DNA of 6,328 nt from SCTD01 sp046593875 (GTDB lineage Bacteria > Actinomycetota > Actinomycetes > Mycobacteriales > SCTD01): NCBI GenBank assembly GCA_046593875.1, contig JBKJQQ010000100.1, positions 1 through 6,328 on the forward strand, written 5' to 3'. Shown here piece after piece: positions 1-4,590 of the stretch (the first letter of the stretch is position 1; each line of letters starts with the position of its first letter). A model generated the notes under the pieces. That model made no database searches. It saw only the letters and a program-made list of their open reading frames with translations, and had not been told where the DNA came from. The position numbers and the translations under genes were made by a program.

Positions 1-210
1 GGCGTCGGCGTCGTCCACGAGCACCTCGACGCGCAGCTTCGGCACGAACGACACGGTGTACTCCGCGCCGCGGTAGACCTCGGTGTGGCCCCGCTGGCGG
101 CCGAAGCCCTGCACCTCGCTGACGGTCATCCCGGCGATGCCGATCGCCTCCAGAGCGGTCTTCACGTCGTCGAGCTTGAACGGCTTGACGACGGCGGTCA
201 CGAGTCTCAT
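1..210 (-). CDS. glnK: PII nitrogen regulatory protein GlnK, third copy (glnK-C), 3' end outside window
   Basis: The first 70 residues of a PII signal-transduction protein are visible; the remaining ~42 lie beyond base 1. PII trimers bind ATP/ADP and 2-oxoglutarate and control AmtB by inserting their T-loops into its cytoplasmic pores. The protein opens MRLVTAVVKPFKLDDVK. The T-loop is intact, with GHTEVYRGAEY at residues 41-51, including Arg47 (the AmtB-pore plug) and Tyr51 (the modification site; adenylylated by GlnD in Corynebacterium and Streptomyces). The ATG at 210 is 12 nt downstream of the amtB-B stop, with a GAGAGGG-like ribosome site in between, so it should be cotranscribed with amtB-B. 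It differs from the other two copies at many synonymous sites (12 of 95 bases against glnK-B in the T-loop region, hand count), so it is the more diverged paralogue. The ATP-binding GDGK motif would lie outside the window and cannot be checked. Confidence 0.95.
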   Translation of the reverse strand, partial: MRLVTAVVKPFKLDDVKTALEAIGIAGMTVSEVQGFGRQRGHTEVYRGAEYTVSFVPKLRVEVLVDDADA

Positions 211-222
211 GCGCGCACCCTC

Positions 223-1482
223 TCAGAGTCGGCCGAGCGAACGGACCGCGCCGAGGTCGTACGCGGTCTCGGAGTGCGAGGACATGTCCAGGCCCAGCTG
301 CTCGTCCTGCTCGCTCACCCGCCACGGAATGACCAGGTCGACCGCCCTCGCGATCAGGTACGAGGCGAGGAAGGAGAACGCGGTGGCCGCCAGCACCCCC
401 ACCGCCTGCCGCCCGAGCTGGTCCGGCCCGCCGCCGAGCAGCAGCCCCTCGTCCGCCACCACGGCGTTGACCGACGAGCTGGCGAGCAGCCCGATGAACA
501 GCATGCCGACGACCCCGCCGACGTAGTGCACGCCGACCACGTCGAGCGCGTCGTCGTACGACAGCCGGTGCTTGAGCTGGACGGCGAAGAAGGCGCAGCC
601 ACCGGCGGCCAGGCCGAGCAGCAGCGACGGACCGGCCTCGAGGAAGCCGCACGCGGGGGTGATGGCGACCAGCCCGGCGACGCCGCCGGAGACGGCGCCG
701 AGCGAGGTGGCGGCGCCGGTGCGCAGGCGCTCGATACCGGCCCACGCGATGAGCCCGCCGACGCCGGCGAGGTGGGTGTTGAGCAGCGCCTGCGCGGCCA
801 GGCCGTTCGCGGCCAGTGCTGACCCGGCGTTGAAGCCGAACCAGCCGAACCACAGCAGCCCCGCGCCGAGCATCGTCAGCGGCAGGTTGTGCGGCGGCAT
901 CGCCTCGCGCGGCCACCCGGTGCGCTTGCCGACGACCAGCGCGACCGCGAGAGCTGCTGCGCCGCAGCTGACCTCGACGACCAGGCCGCCGGCGAAGTCC
1001 AGGACGCCGTACTGCGCCATCCACCCGGACGGTGAGAAGACCCAGTGCGCCAGCGGCGCGTAGACCAGCACCGACCAGAGCACGGCGAAGGCGACGAACG
1101 CGCCGAAGCGCGCGCGGTCCGCGATCGCGCCGGCGATCAGGGCGACCGTGATGATCGCGAACATCATCTGGAACGTCGAGAACAGCACCGGCGGGACGCT
1201 CAGCGTCAGCCCCGGCACCTCGTCGGACAGGTTGCGGCCGCCGGCGAAGCGCAGGTCGCCGAGCAGCCCGCCGCCGACGTCCTCGCCGAACGCCAGCGAG
1301 TAGCCGAGCAGCACCCAGGTCACGCTGACGACCCCGATGCAGGTGAAGACCTGCATGAGCATCGCCAGGCTGCTCTTGGCCCGGACCATGCCGGCGTAGA
1401 AGACCGCCAGTCCCGGCGTCATGAGCAGGACGAGCGCCGTGCACAGCAGGACGAAGGCGGTGTCGCCGGAGTCGAAGTCCAC
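223..1482 (-). CDS. amtB: Amt/Mep/Rh family ammonium transporter with Glu replacing the first twin-His (amtB-B)
   Basis: A 419-residue inner-membrane ammonium channel/transporter of normal family length, N-out/C-in with about 11 membrane helices. The start of the first helix (TAFVLLCTALVLLMTPGLA), the Phe gate (F104/F108 in FQMMF; F217 in WFGWFGFN) and S221 (FNAGS) match the family. The C-tail that contacts GlnK (ending near SETAYDLG) is present. The second pore His is H319 (GVHYVGG). The first is replaced by Glu170 (DFAGG, then LVVEVSCG; codon 973-975). In E. coli AmtB this position is H168, so this is a Mep1/Mep3-like pore. GTG at 1482 is the only reasonable start: helix 1 begins just after it, and no ATG/GTG/TTG lies in frame for some way upstream. 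Its ribosome site is weak: GGAA lies 9 nt away and AGGAG 17 nt away. A GlnR-type box lies immediately upstream and glnK-C follows. The open frame continues upstream into glnK-B, but that extension is not protein-like. Confidence 0.93.
   Translation of the reverse strand: MDFDSGDTAFVLLCTALVLLMTPGLAVFYAGMVRAKSSLAMLMQVFTCIGVVSVTWVLLGYSLAFGEDVGGGLLGDLRFAGGRNLSDEVPGLTLSVPPVLFSTFQMMFAIITVALIAGAIADRARFGAFVAFAVLWSVLVYAPLAHWVFSPSGWMAQYGVLDFAGGLVVEVSCGAAALAVALVVGKRTGWPREAMPPHNLPLTMLGAGLLWFGWFGFNAGSALAANGLAAQALLNTHLAGVGGLIAWAGIERLRTGAATSLGAVSGGVAGLVAITPACGFLEAGPSLLLGLAAGGCAFFAVQLKHRLSYDDALDVVGVHYVGGVVGMLFIGLLASSSVNAVVADEGLLLGGGPDQLGRQAVGVLAATAFSFLASYLIARAVDLVIPWRVSEQDEQLGLDMSSHSETAYDLGAVRSLGRL
973..975 (-). 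other. Twin-His site of amtB-B encoding Glu170 instead of His
   Basis: The codon reads GAG on the minus strand. Counting 8 residues from the conserved Asp of the D-x-AGG motif gives His206 in amtB-A (D198) but Glu170 in amtB-B (D162). The same offset leads from D160 to H168 in E. coli AmtB. A natural Glu here is known in yeast Mep1 and Mep3. Confidence 0.9.
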
Positions 1483-1504
1483 GCAGGCAGGTTCCGCGAC
1501 TCCT

Positions 1505-1542
1505 GTTCCCCTGCCGTGTCGCTCGTGTTTCAGCCGGGTGAA
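1505..1542 (-). promoter_or_regulatory. GlnR-type double binding box upstream of amtB-B
   Basis: Read on the minus strand, the site is TTCAC-n6-GAAAC-n6-GACAC-n6-GGAAC (1542-1538, 1531-1527, 1520-1516, 1509-1505), with all three spacers exactly 6 nt. The known actinobacterial GlnR consensus is gTnAC-n6-GaAAC repeated with the same 6-nt spacing. The first b-box is perfect and each other box misses one fixed base. GlnR is the OmpR-type global nitrogen regulator of Streptomyces and Mycobacterium, and amtB is a classical target. The box ends only 22 nt before the GTG start, so it must overlap the promoter or the start of the transcript. I see no clear -10 box. Confidence 0.75.
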
Positions 1543-1546
1543 CGGA

Positions 1547-1591
1547 CCGCGCGCGGTGGTCGCGCGCGGCCCGTCCGGCTCCCTGTGCCGG
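1547..1591 (-). terminator. GC-rich tandem hairpins between glnK-B and amtB-B (possible terminator or attenuator)
   Basis: Downstream of the glnK-B stop there is first a 5-bp stem (1575-1579 with 1587-1591, 7-nt loop). A perfect 9-bp all-GC stem follows (1547-1555 with 1561-1569, 5-nt loop). There is no U-run after either, so this is not a textbook intrinsic terminator, though actinobacterial terminators often lack the U-tract. It would separate the first operon (amtB-A, glnK-A, glnK-B) from the second (amtB-B, glnK-C), or dampen read-through between them. Confidence 0.4.
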
Positions 1592-1592
1592 G

Positions 1593-1931
1593 CTAGAGCG
1601 CTTCGGCGCCGCGCTCCCCCGTGCGCACCCGGACGACGTCCTCGACGGACGTCGTCCAGACCTTGCCGTCCCCGATCGAGCCGGTGCCGGCCGCCGTCAC
1701 GACGGCGTCCACCACCCGGGCGGCGTCGGCGTCGTCGACCAGCACCTCGATGCGGGTCTTCGGCACGAACGCGACGGTGTACTCCGCGCCCCGGTAGACC
1801 TCGGTGTGCCCGCGCTGACGACCGAAGCCCTGCACCTCGCTGACCGTCATGCCCTGGACGCCGATCGCCTCGAGTGCGCTCTTCACGTCGTCGAGCTTGA
1901 ACGGCTTGACGACCGCGGTCACGAGCCTCAC
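1593..1931 (-). CDS. glnK: PII nitrogen regulatory protein GlnK, second copy (glnK-B), mosaic
   Basis: A complete 112-residue PII protein, the family's usual length. It has RLVTAVVKPFKLDDVK at the start, the T-loop with Arg47 and Tyr51 in GHTEVYRGAEYTVAF, the ATP-phosphate motif GDGK at 87-90, and the C-terminal VRVRTGERG with R101 and R103. It should sense 2-oxoglutarate and ATP/ADP and gate an Amt channel. Translation starts at GTG 1931, which overlaps the glnK-A stop in a GTGA junction. No strong ribosome site is visible there, so it probably depends on translational coupling. The stop is TAG at 1593. Its central 95 bp are identical to glnK-A, but its first 25 codons resemble glnK-C far more, a sign of gene conversion. 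A separate role from glnK-A cannot be told from sequence. Confidence 0.96.
   Translation of the reverse strand: MRLVTAVVKPFKLDDVKSALEAIGVQGMTVSEVQGFGRQRGHTEVYRGAEYTVAFVPKTRIEVLVDDADAARVVDAVVTAAGTGSIGDGKVWTTSVEDVVRVRTGERGAEAL
1762..1856. repeat. 95-bp exact direct repeat, copy in glnK-B
   Basis: Every base is identical to 2097-2191, including third codon positions, and the run is bounded by a mismatch on each side. It encodes the PII core from about residue 26 to the end of the T-loop (FVPK). The offset of 335 bases equals the distance between the two start codons. Such identity beyond protein constraint suggests recent duplication or gene conversion. Confidence 0.95.
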
Positions 1932-2266
1932 AGGGCTTCGACGCCGCGCTCGCCGGTCCGGACCCGGACGACCTCGTCGACCGGGGTGCTCCAGACCTTG
2001 CCGTCGCCGATCGCACCGGTCTGCGCGGACTTGGCGATCACCTCGATGACGTCGGCGGCGTCCGCGTCGTCGACCAGCACCTCGACACGCACCTTGGGCA
2101 CGAACGCGACGGTGTACTCCGCGCCCCGGTAGACCTCGGTGTGCCCGCGCTGACGACCGAAGCCCTGCACCTCGCTGACCGTCATGCCCTGCACCCCGAA
2201 GGACTCCAGGGCGGTCTTGACGTCGTCGAGCTTGAACGGCTTGAGGATGCCGGTGACCAGGCGCAT
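1928..2266 (-). CDS. glnK: PII nitrogen regulatory protein GlnK, first copy (glnK-A)
   Basis: A complete 112-residue PII protein beginning MRLVTGILKPFKLDDVK. The T-loop carries Arg47 and Tyr51 (YRGAEY), the target of adenylylation by GlnD in actinobacteria. GDGK is at 87-90, and R101/R103 lie in VRVRTGERG. The ATG at 2266 shares one base with the TGA of amtB-A (TGATG junction). A GAGGTG ribosome site (2272-2277) sits 5 nt ahead inside the end of amtB-A. This arrangement couples production of the channel and its plug. It is the copy expected to partner amtB-A directly. It differs from glnK-B mainly near the N-terminus (GIL for AVV, SFG for AIG) and in the 66-83 region, and is identical to it through the T-loop. 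Confidence 0.97.
   Translation of the reverse strand: MRLVTGILKPFKLDDVKTALESFGVQGMTVSEVQGFGRQRGHTEVYRGAEYTVAFVPKVRVEVLVDDADAADVIEVIAKSAQTGAIGDGKVWSTPVDEVVRVRTGERGVEAL
2097..2191. repeat. 95-bp exact direct repeat, copy in glnK-A
   Basis: This is the partner of 1762-1856, base-for-base identical. The corresponding stretch of glnK-C (41-135) differs at about 12 positions by hand count, so codon bias alone does not force identity. Confidence 0.95.
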
Positions 2267-3675
2267 CAGGACACCTCGACCGAGGACGGCCGGCTCGCCG
2301 AGAGCGCACCCGGGCTGCTGGTCGCGCCGGCGCCGATGCCGCCACCGATCTCGTACGCCGTCTCGGCGTGCGTCGTCTGGTCGATCCCGACGACCTCCTC
2401 CTCCTCGGGCACCCGCAGGCCCATGACGGCCTTGATGATCAGCGCGAGGATCAGGGTGACGACGAAGGAGTACGCCAGGACCGCGCCGGCCGCGATGGCC
2501 TGCGTGCCCAGCAGCCCCAGGCTGCCCCCGTCGATCAGCGTCTCGGTGAGGGTGTGCGTCTGGTCGCCGACGACGCCGACCATCAGCGTGCCGATGAGGC
2601 CGCCGACCAGGTGCACGCCGACCACGTCGAGCGCGTCGTCGTACCCCAGGCGGTGCTTGAGGGTCACGGCGAACGCGCAGGCGATGCCGGCGAGGGCGCC
2701 GATGGCGATCGCGCCGTAGGCGTTGACGAAGCCGCAGGCGGGCGTGATGGCGACCAGGCCGGCCACGGCGCCGGAGGCAGCGCCGAGGGTGGTCATGTGG
2801 CCGTCGCGCAGCTTCTCCACGAGCAGCCAGCCGAGGATGCCGGCGGCGGCGCCGACCTGGGTGTTGATCAGGACCAGGCCGGAGTACGCGGTGGAGCCCA
2901 GCGTCGAGCCGACGTTGAAGCCGAACCAGCCGAACCACAGCAGGCCGGTGCCGAGCATCACGAACGGCAGGTTGTGCGGGCGCATCGGCTCCTTGCCGAA
3001 CCCGCGGCGCTTGCCGAGCACGAGGATCAGGGCGAGCGCCGCCGCCCCGGCGTTGATGTGGACGGCGGTGCCACCGGCCAGGTCGAACGCACCGAGCCGG
3101 TTGACGATCCAGCCGCCGGTCTCGGCGGCGAAGAAGCCGTTGGCGAAGCCTGCGGCCTCACCGCCCTCCTCCGCGACGCCGAACGCGAACACCCAGTGCG
3201 CGACCGGGAAGTAGACGACGGTGACCCACAGGGCGGTGAAGGCCAGCCAGCTGCCGAACTTCATCCGGTCCGACACCGCCCCGCTGATCAGGGCGACCGT
3301 GATGATCGCGAACATCAGCTGGAAGCCGGCGAAGACGATGTCCGGCAGCTTGTAGGTGTTGATGACGCCCTCGGCCCCCGACTCCACCGCACCGAACACC
3401 GCGTTGTTCGTCAGGTCGGTCAGCCCGAGAAGGCCGCTGCTGTAGCCGATCAGCCCGCCCTTGTCCTCACCGAAGGTGAGCGCGTAGCCGTACAGGACCC
3501 ACAGCACGCTGACGACCGCGATGGCGCTGAAGCTCATCATCATCATGTTCAGGACGCTCTTGCTCCGGCTCATGCCGCCGTAGAAGAACGCAAGGCCGGG
3601 CGTCATGAGCAGCACCAGGAAGGCGCACACCATGACGAAGCCGGCGTTGGCGCCGTCGATCAGTTCGGGATCCAT
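2266..3675 (-). CDS. amtB: Amt/Mep/Rh family ammonium transporter, canonical twin-His (amtB-A)
   Basis: A 469-residue integral membrane ammonium transporter. It starts MDPELIDGAN, and helix 1 runs from about residue 12 (FVMVCAFLVLLMTPGLAFFYGG). Pore residues are all present: F118/F122 (FQLMF), D198 of DLAGG, H206 (AVHINAG), F253 and S257 (FGFNVGS), and H355 (GVHLVGG). The C-terminal tail (MGLRVPEEEEVVGIDQ, then HAETAYEIGG) is the conserved cytoplasmic segment that couples subunits and binds GlnK. About 28 Gly/Ala/Ser-rich residues follow it. The external loop between H160 and D198 is 22 residues longer than in amtB-B and Gly/Glu/Ala-rich. ATG 3675 is preceded by a strong GGAGGA site (3681-3686), which can be locked in a hairpin. 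The stop overlaps the glnK-A start. Upstream GAAAC boxes suggest induction under nitrogen limitation by GlnR. Confidence 0.97.
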   Translation of the reverse strand: MDPELIDGANAGFVMVCAFLVLLMTPGLAFFYGGMSRSKSVLNMMMMSFSAIAVVSVLWVLYGYALTFGEDKGGLIGYSSGLLGLTDLTNNAVFGAVESGAEGVINTYKLPDIVFAGFQLMFAIITVALISGAVSDRMKFGSWLAFTALWVTVVYFPVAHWVFAFGVAEEGGEAAGFANGFFAAETGGWIVNRLGAFDLAGGTAVHINAGAAALALILVLGKRRGFGKEPMRPHNLPFVMLGTGLLWFGWFGFNVGSTLGSTAYSGLVLINTQVGAAAGILGWLLVEKLRDGHMTTLGAASGAVAGLVAITPACGFVNAYGAIAIGALAGIACAFAVTLKHRLGYDDALDVVGVHLVGGLIGTLMVGVVGDQTHTLTETLIDGGSLGLLGTQAIAAGAVLAYSFVVTLILALIIKAVMGLRVPEEEEVVGIDQTTHAETAYEIGGGIGAGATSSPGALSASRPSSVEVS

Positions 3676-3679
3676 GCTT

Positions 3680-3708
3680 CTCCTCCGTTGCGGGGCATTG
3701 CGGAGGAG
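3680..3708 (-). promoter_or_regulatory. Hairpin hiding the amtB-A ribosome binding site
   Basis: In the minus-strand leader, CUCCUCCG (3708-3701) is perfectly complementary to CGGAGGAG (3687-3680), giving an 8-bp stem with a 13-nt loop. The right arm contains the Shine-Dalgarno sequence, whose AUG begins 4 nt later (3675). Within the loop, UGC and GCA can form a small inner stem. Folding would block ribosome access to amtB-A and, through coupling, reduce glnK-A and glnK-B. No ligand-binding structure of a known riboswitch class is evident. Confidence 0.6.
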
Positions 3709-3722
3709 CCTGCGTGCGGTGT

Positions 3723-3781
3723 GTTTCGCATGCGGTGCAGCGCGTGTTTCGCGACTGTGACGAGGTGCCCCATCGTGTTTC
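3723..3781 (-). promoter_or_regulatory. GlnR-type binding region upstream of amtB-A
   Basis: On the minus strand, GAAAC occurs three times (3781-3777, 3750-3746, 3727-3723). The middle one is preceded by GTCAC at 3761-3757 with exactly 6 nt between, a perfect GlnR a-b box pair. A weak a-box (TGCAC, 3739-3735) lies 6 nt after it, and the third GAAAC is 7 nt further, one base longer than ideal. The GAAAC spacings of 31 and 23 bp are near 3 and 2 helical turns. The region ends 47 nt before the ATG, leaving room for a core promoter, though I see no clear -10. Confidence 0.75.
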
Positions 3782-3797
3782 GGGGGCGAGAACTCCT

Positions 3798-3803
3798 TAG
3801 CCT
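3798..3803 (+). promoter_or_regulatory. -10 box (TAGCCT) of the methyltransferase gene, leaderless
   Basis: TAGCCT fits the TAnnnT -10 pattern and ends 6 nt before the GTG at 3810. No ribosome binding site is visible between them. This geometry is typical of actinobacterial leaderless transcripts that start at the first base of the start codon. There is no good -35; the expected place (3775-3780, GTGTTT) overlaps the outermost GAAAC element of the amtB-A control region. Confidence 0.5.
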
Positions 3804-3809
3804 TGGTGC

Positions 3810-4379
3810 GTGAGCCGCTGGTTGGAGGAGACGGGTGGCACGCGTGGGACGTCGTACGACGAGGCGTTCCGCGCGCTGGCCGCGTCCGGGGTCGACGTGC
3901 ACGGCGAGGCGGCGTACGTCGCCGCGCTGGTCCCGCCGGGCAGCCGTGTGCTGGACGCCGGGTGTGGGACGGGCCGGGTCGCGATCGAGCTGGCGCGGCG
4001 TGGCTACGACGTGGCGGGGGTCGACAGCGACGCCTCGATGCTGGCGGTGGCGCGGTCCGCGGCGCCGGGACTTGCCTGGTCGCTCGCCGACCTGGCGTCG
4101 CTGTCCGTCTCGGCTGCCTACGACCTGGTGGTCGCGGCCGGCAACGTGATGATCTTCCTGGCGCCGGGAACGGGGCCTGCGGTGGTGGAGCGGCTGGCGG
4201 CGGCGCTGCGGCCGGGCGGGCTGCTGGTCAGCGGCTGGCGGACCGACGAGCTGCCGGTGGCGACCTACGACGCGTGGGCCCTCGCGGCGGGGCTGCAGCC
4301 GGTGGCGCGGCACGCCACCTGGCAGGGCGTACCCCTGACGCCGGACGCGGACTGGTGCGTCGCCGTCGACCGGGCCTGA
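3810..4379 (+). CDS. Class I SAM-dependent methyltransferase, substrate unknown
   Basis: A 189-residue soluble protein with a Rossmann-type methyltransferase core. Motif I is VLDAGCGTG at 47-55, the S-adenosylmethionine glycine loop. An acidic residue ends strand 2 (GVDSD, D72/D74, ribose contact). LADL at 92-95 fits motif III, DLVVAAGN at 105-112 is the strand-4 region, and LRPGGLLVSGW at 133-143 follows. The length suits a minimal UbiE/Tam-like methyltransferase with no extra domain. Nothing in it specifies the acceptor molecule. The GTG start at 3810 fits the putative leaderless promoter and gives a sensible N-terminus (MSRWLEETGG). It is divergent from amtB-A, sharing 134 bases of regulatory DNA, and is followed by a terminator-like hairpin, so it is probably monocistronic. 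Overlapping frames in this stretch are GC-rich shadows. Confidence 0.88.
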   Translation: MSRWLEETGGTRGTSYDEAFRALAASGVDVHGEAAYVAALVPPGSRVLDAGCGTGRVAIELARRGYDVAGVDSDASMLAVARSAAPGLAWSLADLASLSVSAAYDLVVAAGNVMIFLAPGTGPAVVERLAAALRPGGLLVSGWRTDELPVATYDAWALAAGLQPVARHATWQGVPLTPDADWCVAVDRA

Positions 4380-4401
4380 AGCCCGCCTCCCGCAACGATC
4401 T

Positions 4402-4446
4402 TCCCCTCGTGCCGGGCGACACGCCGTGCGGCGGCGTACGAGGGGA
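4402..4446 (+). terminator. Terminator-like hairpin after the methyltransferase gene
   Basis: TCCCCTCGT (4402-4410) pairs perfectly with ACGAGGGGA (4438-4446). GCCG (4411-4414) can continue pairing with CGGC (4432-4435) across a 2-nt bulge, giving about 13 bp. It begins 23 nt after the stop codon. No U-run follows, so it would be a U-less actinobacterial type; the symmetry would allow action on either strand. Confidence 0.55.
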
Positions 4447-4493
4447 CGGTCCCGACCATCAGTCGTCATGGAGCGAGAGCCGGTCGCAGCCAG

Positions 4494-4505
4494 CGACGGC
4501 CGTCG
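4494..4505. other. 12-bp perfect palindrome in the intergenic region
   Basis: CGACGGCCGTCG is its own reverse complement and lies 86 nt upstream of the HNH gene start. It could be an operator for a dimeric regulator or a chance GC palindrome; no known regulator motif matches. The rest of 4447-4556 shows no gene. Its last part (about 4535-4560) is the most AT-rich stretch nearby, as expected upstream of a promoter. Confidence 0.3.
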
Positions 4506-4556
4506 TCCAGAGGTGTCAGACTCGATCGAAAGTCGCTGTACATAAGCAGATTTCAC

Positions 4557-4584
4557 TTGACTCGAACGCGTGTTCGAGTAGCAT
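4557..4584 (+). promoter_or_regulatory. Core promoter of the DUF222-HNH gene, leaderless
   Basis: TTGACT (4557-4562) is one base from the sigma-70-type -35 consensus. TAGCAT (4579-4584) matches TAnnnT at 16-nt spacing. Transcription would begin about 6-7 nt later, at the A of the ATG at 4591, so the mRNA would have no leader. Consistent with this, no ribosome binding site precedes the ATG. Confidence 0.7.
4562..4577. promoter_or_regulatory. LexA (SOS) box in the promoter of the DUF222-HNH gene
   Basis: TCGAAC-GCGT-GTTCGA is a perfect match to the mycobacterial/Gram-positive SOS box TCGAAC-n4-GTTCGA, with both half-sites intact. It occupies the spacer between -35 and -10, where bound LexA would block RNA polymerase. 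DNA damage, through RecA-stimulated LexA cleavage, should therefore induce the downstream gene. Confidence 0.88.
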
Positions 4585-4590
4585 GTGGGC

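Noticed and set aside
1483..2016. Upstream extension of the amtB-B reading frame to a ~597-residue protein
   Set aside because: The extra residues run antiphase through glnK-B and glnK-A, are Arg/Gly-rich and unlike any Amt N-terminus; the real protein begins just before membrane helix 1.
3660..3698. 12-codon upstream ORF (ATG 3698) overlapping the amtB-A start
   Set aside because: Its ATG is in the hairpin loop with no ribosome site of its own, and the true start has a strong GGAGGA site. It is probably chance, though a leader-peptide role cannot be fully excluded.
2368..3813. Long plus-strand open frame antisense to amtB-A
   Set aside because: Low-complexity Asp/Glu/Gly/Ala/Arg-rich translation typical of a GC-rich shadow; the opposite strand encodes an unmistakable Amt protein.
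4583..4587. ATG at 4583 or GTG at 4585 as the HNH gene start
   Set aside because: 4583 is out of frame. 4585 is in frame but overlaps the -10 box and lies upstream of the predicted transcription start, so ATG 4591 is preferred.
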